The position numbers and the translations under genes were made by a program. Source: Lenisia limosa (taxonomy: Eukaryota > Breviatea). Taken from it: a stretch of 23,998 bases of DNA. The DNA is taken from positions 1-23,998 of the forward strand of contig LPNZ01001871.1 in assembly GCA_001655205.1 (NCBI GenBank), in the 5' to 3' direction. Within the stretch, counting starts at the first letter, position 1. Each line of letters starts with the position of its first letter. The notes under the pieces are model-generated. The model had not been told where the DNA came from, did not search any database, and was given only the letters and a program-made list of their open reading frames with translations. This document shows, one piece after another, positions 17,819 through 23,998 of this stretch.

Positions 17819-20800
17819 ATGAGACTACTTAGTTGGTGGCTGCTTGCCACCCTCTTCGCCATTACATTGGCAACTCCGAGGTAAATTGGGCGTGTGGTGT
17901 GGTGAATGGTGAATGGTGAATGGTGAATGGTGAATGGTGAATGGTGAATGGAGGGTTGTGGTCAAATGATTAGGATTAGGGTTAACAGATTGTTCTGATT
18001 CTGATGTCTATATTTAGCCCACGCGTTTCACACTTCAGCATGACCTCAAGGGGCTATGTTCAACTTGAGCTTGATGAGCCAACCCAGGCCAACCATGCAG
18101 CCACCTTTGGAAGTCGGTAACATCCGCCTCACCTTACTAACCCTGCAGTGGTGCGATGCATGATTGGTCCTGAAGTCCCGGACGGCCTGATACTTTCCCT
18201 TAGTAACGTCAAACGCATCGCCGGCGGCAGTCAGGCCGACTTCACCATCGAGGTGGCTGGGATTATTGTCTTGTGGGTCACCTTGAAACCAGGTGGTACT
18301 AGTAGCACTTGGGTCCGATCCAGGACCAATTACACTTCATTTTCTAGCAATATTCAAGTGCACCACACCAAACAAAAACAAATAATTTGAGCAACAAATT
18401 GGAATCTAGTCAAAAACTGGAGCAAATTACNNNNNNNNNNNNNNNNNNNNNNNNNNNNNNNNNNNNNNNNNNNNNNNNNNNNNNNNNNNNNNNNNNNNNN
18501 NNNNNNNNNNNNNNNNNNNNNNNNNNNNNNNNNNNNNNNNNNNNNNNNNNNNNNNNNNNNNNNNNNNNNNNNNNNNNNNNNNNNNNNNNNNNNNNNNNNN
18601 NNNNNNNNNNNNNNNNNNNNNNNNNNNNNNNNNNNACTGCGGTTTCTTGTTCTTTTGAGTCTGGATGGGCCGAAGTACCACTGTGTCTCCCTGGTACTTG
18701 GTGAAGGAATTTAAACTTATAAAGCTGTTTGCAGTGGTGCAATACCAATGATGGGTGGTTCTGTTTTACATTTCTTAATGGATGAGACGGATAAAAGTGT
18801 TCACATTATTTAGTGCAATGCCCTGTTGAACTTGGCGCGATTGACGCCACAAATTGCACAGAAAGTGGGCCGGATTGATAATCAGCTTGATGAACACTAA
18901 ATAGACAACCAATATTTAATACCCAATGGAGCAGGCTACTTTTTTGTAATATTGATTTAAAACTTGTAACCAGCCCCCAGGTTTTTACGACTATGGTACA
19001 GTGTGTTCAGCGACATGCACTTCGGATAGCTCAACACACCACTTCGTACGGGGCTCTCCTCCAATATTAAGTTTCCATTTGCCTTCACTGAATTTTTAAA
19101 AGAGCTGTTTTTTTTTTGTTATTTTACCGATCATTATTTGGTGTGGCAGCTTCTACAAATAACATTTTCGAACCGAAATGTTATTGTTCTCAACTTAACT
19201 AACTTTTAACACATTTCAGACCTGCTTGGAGACAAAGAGATTTGACAGCTCATGTACAAAAGGTCAGTGTAAAATAATCATGGTTGCTCAGAATGTACCC
19301 AACTCACCTCACCAGAGTATATTCCGCTGACCTGTGGTGATAATGGTGACTCTCAAATCGGAAATGTTGGAATGTAGTAGCATGTGTGTTTTTAGATATG
19401 ATTTTAACCTATTAAATAATAGCAATTATGAGTATATATGATCCCATTTAACGTTGTTTCCTTCCCGTCCGTTCCCTGATAGCATAGAAACAAACAGCAG
19501 CAGTGTACCATCCCAATTCATACCAGCCCATTGAAGCTGACGGATGGTTTGTTGAGGCTTACGCCTGCATTGTTACTTTCTAGGTTTGATGATGTTGTTT
19601 TTGCCGTTCAGCTAATTCGAACGATGTGTCTTGTCGACTCAAGTAGGGGAAATTGTCTTTATATAAAAACCTTTCGACCTCTTTTCTTAGAGCGTGGGGT
19701 CAACCATTTTTCTCATCTTCTTAAGGTTATAAGATATATTGTGTGGGGCAAAACGCATATAACGAGGTGAGTGGACGTTAGCCCTTCTTTTTCATTGTGT
19801 AGATTGATACAACTACCAATGATCCCATTGGAACGCCAACACTTTCAATGGACTTTGGAGCTATCGGTGAAGTTGTTTCTCACTTTGTCTCGGGAGCATA
19901 CCATCATACCGTCGTCTTGAGTGGGTGTTGGTTTGCCTCTTCATCTCTAAGCTTTGTATTTTATTTCCATATTATTGGGAAGTACCTGGAGAAAAGTAAT
20001 TTCATATTAAAGTACAAGGTTCACACAATCTAATCAATACTAGAGTCTGGAAAGGCCTATACATGGGGCTTTAACCATTTTGACCAGCTTCTGAGGGACT
20101 ATTCGCTAAACAGTGAAGGAACACCCACGCAAGTGAGCGGATTGCTTTCGTTGAACACATGAGATCCCTTTGACGTTTCAGGTTAGTCTTCCTGCCGGAA
20201 GATTGGCTGTTAACAGCTATACGGCCTACTACGTTTCTGTATTTGAACTTGGTAGGCCGAATATTTCGTAGCATGGGTCTTTTGCACCCAGGAAATCATC
20301 CTTCTTGTTCGAGTAACGTAGTAGATGACGGCACCTTCTATGGAGGAGGGTATAACGGTAATGGCGGTCTTGGGGCTGCAATAGACTCCATGCCTGCCCA
20401 AATCATTGACACAACTATTCCTGATACGGTATGTGGCCTAAACAGCATCGGGTGTTGTCGTCAGTTTACCTTTGACTGCATAGTCAAGTCTTGTGAAGCA
20501 GTATTCGTTTGGAGATAAGTCTCTTATCTTGACCGGTGAGTTTTGAGAACAGTTTTAGTTAGACAAGCTACCCCCCTCCCCGCATTTATTCTTGTAGAAA
20601 ATGGAAATGTCTTTGCACGAAGCACCACAGCAAGTTTGGGGCGAGTGCCTCTTTTTGCTTTGTTATGTATCTGAAAGTTTGAGCTTAAGATTTAGGCTGG
20701 GCGCAACAGGCTTGTCTTGGGTCCACCTCCAACACCTTTGTTCAGGTTGGTGGTCTATTCATCTTTGTCTCCCGTGCATTTTTCTCTTTTTACTATGATG

Positions 20801-21470
20801 TTGGATTTTTCCAGTTTGAAAGAAACTCTTTATCCTTTTCAGACGAACCCCTCTCTTCAGGGGAATGTAGACACTTTTACCTGCAACACTGATAATATGT
20901 GTGTCTTTCTCTTGTGTATGTGGAGGGAGTACTGCTGTTGTTTACCAGATTGGAAGTCAGTTCTACTTACCTCTTCAGTTAGTGGAGACATTATGATGTG
21001 TGCAAACGGAGACTATATTCCTGGTCATACTGGAGCAAGTGGTGTTCCGGTAGGTTTCTTCCAGTAATGATGAGATCAATATGTGTTCAGCAACTCAACA
21101 TGTTAGATTAATATCTCCTCTGCGGTTAACGCGAACTGCGACGCCGGAAAGAAGATCACAAAGATCAAGGGTGGCATCCATGGTGTCATGTACTTCTTTG
21201 GAGGTTGGGCCGGACTTCTTTGCGGTCACTGCCAATTCAACAATGTCATCTTCCAGAATGTTCTGCAACTAAGGTGTTTGGCATATCGAGTGGCTTGGCA
21301 CCCCCCATGTGTCGCGGTTCATCTGCTGCAAAAACGGTTGGAGGGCACGGAAGAAAGACTCTAAAGATGATCTTGTAACGACGTAGGTGTACGAGGTGAT
21401 GACCACAACGAAACCTGTGGAAGACGTGCTGGGAAGCTATTCACAAACATTGGTGTTGACTTCCAAGTAG
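17819..21470 (+). CDS. Secreted protein: signal peptide, sushi/CCP-like Cys-rich modules, RCC1-like propeller
   Basis: Predicted extracellular multidomain protein of unknown function. The N-terminus MRLLSWWLLATLFAITLATP is a clear signal peptide. Recognised exons: 17819-17880, 18018-18112, 18149 to about 18251, (gap) to 18693, 18814-18864, 18981-19045, 19220-19262, 19501-19546, 19584-19642, 19726-19766, 19803-19920, 20044-20132, 20182-20251, 20325-20428, 20499-20535, 20598-20633, 20696-20745, 20843-20900, 20949-21049, 21107-21203, 21257-21336, 21387-21470. After the gap come Cys-rich, sushi/CCP-like pieces: CSFESGWAEVPLCLP, QCPVELGAIDATNCTES, YDYGTVCSATC. RCC1-type units follow: YKIYCVGQNAYNE, SGAYHHTVVLKSGKAYTWG, DDGTFYGGGYNGNGGLG, SLILTENGNVFA, and the last GSYSQTLVLTS. 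From 18814 on every junction is GT-AG and in phase. The segment 18149-18430 and the gap leave the N-terminal part uncertain; two genes instead of one cannot be excluded. Domain names rest on motif pattern, not on a search. Confidence 0.72.
17901..17949 (+). repeat. Minisatellite (GGTGAAT)x7 in intron 1 of the secreted-protein gene
   Basis: Seven perfect tandem copies of a 7-bp unit lie close after the donor GTAAAT of exon 1. The array is intronic and adds no residues. Perfect copies suggest it is young and length-variable. Confidence 0.95.
18431..18635. other. Assembly gap (205 N) inside the secreted-protein gene
   Basis: This gap is not flanked by homopolymers, unlike the other three. At least one exon boundary is lost: the reading frame enters from the gap at 18636 (AVSCSFESGW). 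Probably part of a sushi-like module is missing. Confidence 0.95.
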
Positions 21471-21612
21471 ATTTATTTGCTATTATTAATTCTCTGTATT
21501 ACATTCAATAGAAAAGAAAAAAAAAGATAAATGAAAGAAGAAACTACCACACATCGACAGAAGACCCCAAGCCCACGGGTCAAAAACAACAAAATAAAAT
21601 AAAAAACACTCC
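21471..21612. other. Convergent spacer between the secreted-protein and Nudix genes
   Basis: These 142 bp between two stop codons are A/T-rich (ATTTATTTGCTATTATTAAT on the plus strand near 21472; A-runs near 21513-21525). They should hold both 3' UTR ends. No gene is seen. Confidence 0.55.
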
Positions 21613-23694
21613 CTAATCACTATTGTCGCCATCCAAGGCGCCGGCAAGAGCTGCGTCTAATGACAGCCCCGGAATCATTTGGTCCAATGCAACCCCACCT
21701 GAAACGTTCATTGCTTACTTATATCACATCATATAAATAATATACTGGATGAAAATAGAAAAGGAGGTATCTAGCCGAGGCCGTCTATACAATCATTGTT
21801 TTACATTCACACATCCACACATCCATTGTTTTACATCTAGATTGATATCATCCCAGAATATCACTACATGAACCATATCCACCCCTACCAGATTCCTCCT
21901 GTGTCCCAAGAATAAAGGGAAGTGATGACGTGGGTCCTGAAGAATGAGACATGACCAAACGCAGTAATGCCCACCGCCACCGGAGCTGCCACATGAATCG
22001 TCGTCTTCCACGGGTATCAAGTCATCCTCCCCATTTAGACTGCCGTTGAGACTTTCGCTTTCTGGGCTTTCAACAGGCATCCCACACAAACGCTTTTCTA
22101 ATTGGTTAACACAATTTCCTGACTGCCAAAAACGACCCACCGTCGTCACTTTCTGACTCCTGTTTCTTGTCCGCTGCTTCTTCCTTTTCCTTGGCCTCGC
22201 GGGCTTTGCGGGCCCTTCGCTACAAATGTTACGCAATGTCATAATTCAGATGGAGTCTTTGTTCCTGATTGGAGTGAAACCCTACTACATCGCACTTTGT
22301 TTATACTAGCCTGGATGTGATAGCTGTCGGTAATATCGGGTGCTGTATAAAGTAGCAATAAGGAGAATAAAAAAGATTATTATTGAAACATTTGCCTTGT
22401 AAAATGGTGCATGTACAGTGCCTCCTCAGAGAATACCAAAAAAGATTCGCGGAAATTAGTGCGATGTCCCACAAACCGCCTTCTGTCTTGCAATGGCTTG
22501 ACGATGCTCCCGGTAGTCCTCCTCGGTCATGCCTTGCGACTCCAAATACTGTGAACGGTGGACACTCGTCAGCTTTTTAATCTGAAGACATGAGCGTAAT
22601 GTAAATCATCACGCTGGAAGAAAACTATAGAACATGTTAAAATAAAATTTGAAGTCATAGTATCAGTTATACTAAGGGCTTCCCTGCGGTCCGAAAAAAA
22701 CTGTCAAAATATCGATCGAGAATTTATCAGGAAATTCAGTCTTTTTTGGGAGCGTAGGGAAGCACTAGGTATAGTATAACCCAATTAAGGCAACCAGCTC
22801 AAACCTGTCTGAACTCCAAAAGGGCTTGGGCCATGTCTTTTCTCCACAACACTTCCCGAAAAGCTGGGCAAATGATAGAAGGTTACGATTCGTGAAACAA
22901 CTGTGCGTTGATATATAAAGAGATGAAAAATAAAAAAAGGTTGTATCTGGCAGCCGTCCGCCATCACGCTTTTAAGAGATATTGGATTACAGTATAATAT
23001 TAATTCACCCAATCATTTGCCTCACAACTCTGTACAGCTATTAATGGCTTTTATGCCTTGAAACAAGCCCACAATACCTTGTTTGAGAGGTACCCATTTT
23101 CGTTTTCTTCTCTCCATTTCATACCTACAAAGGTGTCAGCAAATGAGGGTGTTCATAATTTTCTTCCCAACAAGATTTAGCCCCCTCCACTAACCATTTA
23201 TCACTCTGGCCTTCAACCTTAAATGCAAAATAATGTGTTTTCGTGTTTCGAACCTGAAGGGTTACAGCTTGCAGGGTTGGAAGATGAGATTTACCCCAAA
23301 ACCTTGTCTCGGAGTACTCCAAGGCTTTCTTCGAGCACACCATAGAAGCCCCCTTCTTCTGCTACCTCTCTTTCAGCCGTCTTAGAGGTAATTTTAATCG
23401 CACCATAATAATAGACAAAGGATGGTAACAGTACTCACAAGTTCAACTGGTTCGTTGTTTTCATTGGTACCTCCTGGAAGGATCCATCGATCATCGTATG
23501 TTCTTGAGGAAACTAGTGCAATACGAACTCCAGCCTGGGTGGTCATACGAGACATACGAAGGGCAACATACATAGTGATCTTGAGGGTCGACAAACTGGT
23601 ATGTCACACAAGCTGCTCTTTTCTTTGTGATCTTCCTTTTCGGCTTTATCCTTTTCGGCCTTCCTATATTAGTTGCTTTAGGAGAGCTATCCAT
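21613..23694 (-). CDS. Nudix hydrolase (diphosphoinositol-polyphosphate-phosphohydrolase-like) with acidic tail, 272 aa, 10 exons
   Basis: Cleaves a nucleoside-diphosphate-linked or diphosphoinositol substrate; the style recalls the DIPP/Aps1 group, which is inference. Exons (high to low): 23608-23694, 23439-23534, 23303-23380, 23195-23253, 23078-23124, 22805-22863, 22477-22581, 22141-22219, 21975-22097, 21613-21698. The split Nudix box (residues 51-73) fits GX5EX7REUXEEXGU exactly: GTNENNE, PVELTAE, REVAEEGGF. RWILPGG precedes it and HYFAFKVEG follows; RKRKWVPLKQA matches the region after the box in DIPP-type enzymes. A basic N-terminus (RPKRIKPKRKITKKR) may mark nuclear entry. The tail after about residue 190 is charged (RKAREAKEKEEAADKK), then acidic and Ser-rich (EDDLIPVEDDDS). 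An in-frame ATG at 23767-23769 would add 25 residues with a hydrophobic start; I prefer the ATG at 23692-23694 but cannot settle it. Confidence 0.9.
22666..22780 (+). mobile_element. MITE-like inverted-repeat element, copy A, in a Nudix intron
   Basis: About 115 bp with terminal inverted repeats. The left end reads GTTATACTA then GGGCTTCCCTGCGGTCCG and an A-run; the right end, read backwards, gives GTTATACTATACC then GTGCTTCCCTACGCTCCC and an A-run. The core holds ATCGATCGA. It sits in the intron 22582-22804 between the exons for FRQ and IKKLTS. It has no coding capacity. No clear target-site duplication could be fixed by eye. The element type is inferred from the inverted repeats and the second copy at 8989-9097. 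Confidence 0.65.
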
Positions 23695-23864
23695 TTTCCG
23701 ACGACGAAGGCGAAGGGCGCAGTTGTTGTCTTCGAGAAAATACAGCAGGAGTGAAAAGAGTGACAGCAAAAGCTAAGGAAACGCTCTAATATCTTCTTCT
23801 TTTCTTCAAATACTTATTAAAATACCAATCTTCTTCTTTGGGGAGAGCTGTGCTTAAATCAAAG
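23695..23864. promoter_or_regulatory. Upstream region of the Nudix gene
   Basis: This stretch lies upstream of the Nudix start and before a possible rightward frame at 23865. It contains pyrimidine-rich tracts (CTTCTTCTTTTCTTC near 23791). If the rightward frame is real, this is a third divergent promoter in the window. Confidence 0.3.
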
Positions 23865-23998
23865 ATGATGTGTCTGTCAGCTAACTCTACTACTGCTGGA
23901 TGGCTTTGCACACTTGATGAATTCTTTAATTATTTCGAGGAAAAGAGGCCATTTTTTCGCCAAAAACCAAGTTCAAATACTCGATCATGGGATCTCTT
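23865..23998 (+). CDS. Possible start of a further gene, cut by the window edge
   Basis: From the ATG at 23865 a frame stays open to the window end (about 44 codons: MMCLSANSTTAGWLCTLDEF and on). I do not recognise it. There is no intron signal that must be used, and a 130-nt open frame can occur by chance. Its divergent position upstream of the Nudix gene is the only context in its favour. Confidence 0.22.
   Translation, partial: MMCLSANSTTAGWLCTLDEFFNYFEEKRPFFRQKPSSNTRSWDL

Noticed and set aside
17967-17983. Telomere-like ATTAGGGTTA near the start of the secreted-protein gene.
   Set aside because: There is only one partial copy inside an intron and no array, so it is no evidence for an interstitial telomere.
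21081-21272. Alternative plus-strand end of the secreted protein reading GPDFFAVTANS and stopping near 21270.
   Set aside because: The 53-nt GT-AG intron 21204-21256 removes this stretch and joins FFG to ECSATKVFGISS, after which the RCC1-like pattern continues to a final GSYSQTLVLTS.
1-23998. A functional gene cluster, defence island or mobile cassette.
   Set aside because: The six recognised genes belong to unrelated housekeeping or surface functions, on mixed strands, with eukaryotic introns; nothing in their order suggests a shared system.

Overview
This is a gene-dense, very intron-rich stretch of nuclear DNA from a eukaryote, most likely a unicellular protist. There are no operons or bacterial ribosome-binding sites. 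Coding sequence is cut into many short exons (often 30-120 nt) by introns as short as 32 nt that almost all fit GT-AG. The encoded families are typically eukaryotic: a kinesin-3, a DHX-type helicase, a Vac8-like armadillo protein, a tropinone-reductase-like SDR, a Nudix hydrolase and a secreted RCC1/sushi-like protein. I cannot place the lineage.

Layout: (1) 168-5256, minus: kinesin-3 (motor, FHA, KIF1-type C-terminal region), 30 exons, with two assembly gaps. (2) 5634-11470, plus: DEAH-box RNA helicase, 40 exons, divergent from the kinesin across a 377-bp intergenic region. (3) 11924-13784, plus: classical SDR, 11 exons, with a first coding exon that is only the ATG. (4) 13874-17546, minus: Vac8-like armadillo protein, convergent with the SDR (89 bp between stop codons). 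Its true first exon is a tiny one encoding MGNCCGK, a lipid-anchor N-terminus. (5) 17819-21470, plus: secreted multidomain protein with signal peptide, cysteine-rich sushi/CCP-like modules and an RCC1-like propeller, with one 205-bp gap. (6) 21613-23694, minus: Nudix hydrolase with a perfect Nudix box and an acidic tail. (7) From about 23865, plus: an open frame running off the right edge, which may be a further gene.

I rebuilt gene structures by hand, joining exons where splice phase, GT-AG ends and family conservation agreed. For genes 2, 3, 4 and 6 the exon sums are exact multiples of three and give 986, 261, 561 and 272 aa. Genes 1 and 5 contain gaps, so their lengths are estimates. The genes are unrelated in function and look like ordinary neighbours in a compact genome rather than a pathway. 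I see no tRNA, rRNA, CRISPR array or defence-like cassette.

The less ordinary content lies in the introns: two diverged copies of a small inverted-repeat (MITE-like) element, one ending at a recursive-splice-like AG/GT site; several minisatellites; AT-rich palindromic tracts; poly-C/poly-G runs at three of four assembly gaps; and many introns with GTGGG or GTTTG donors instead of GTAAG/GTGAG.
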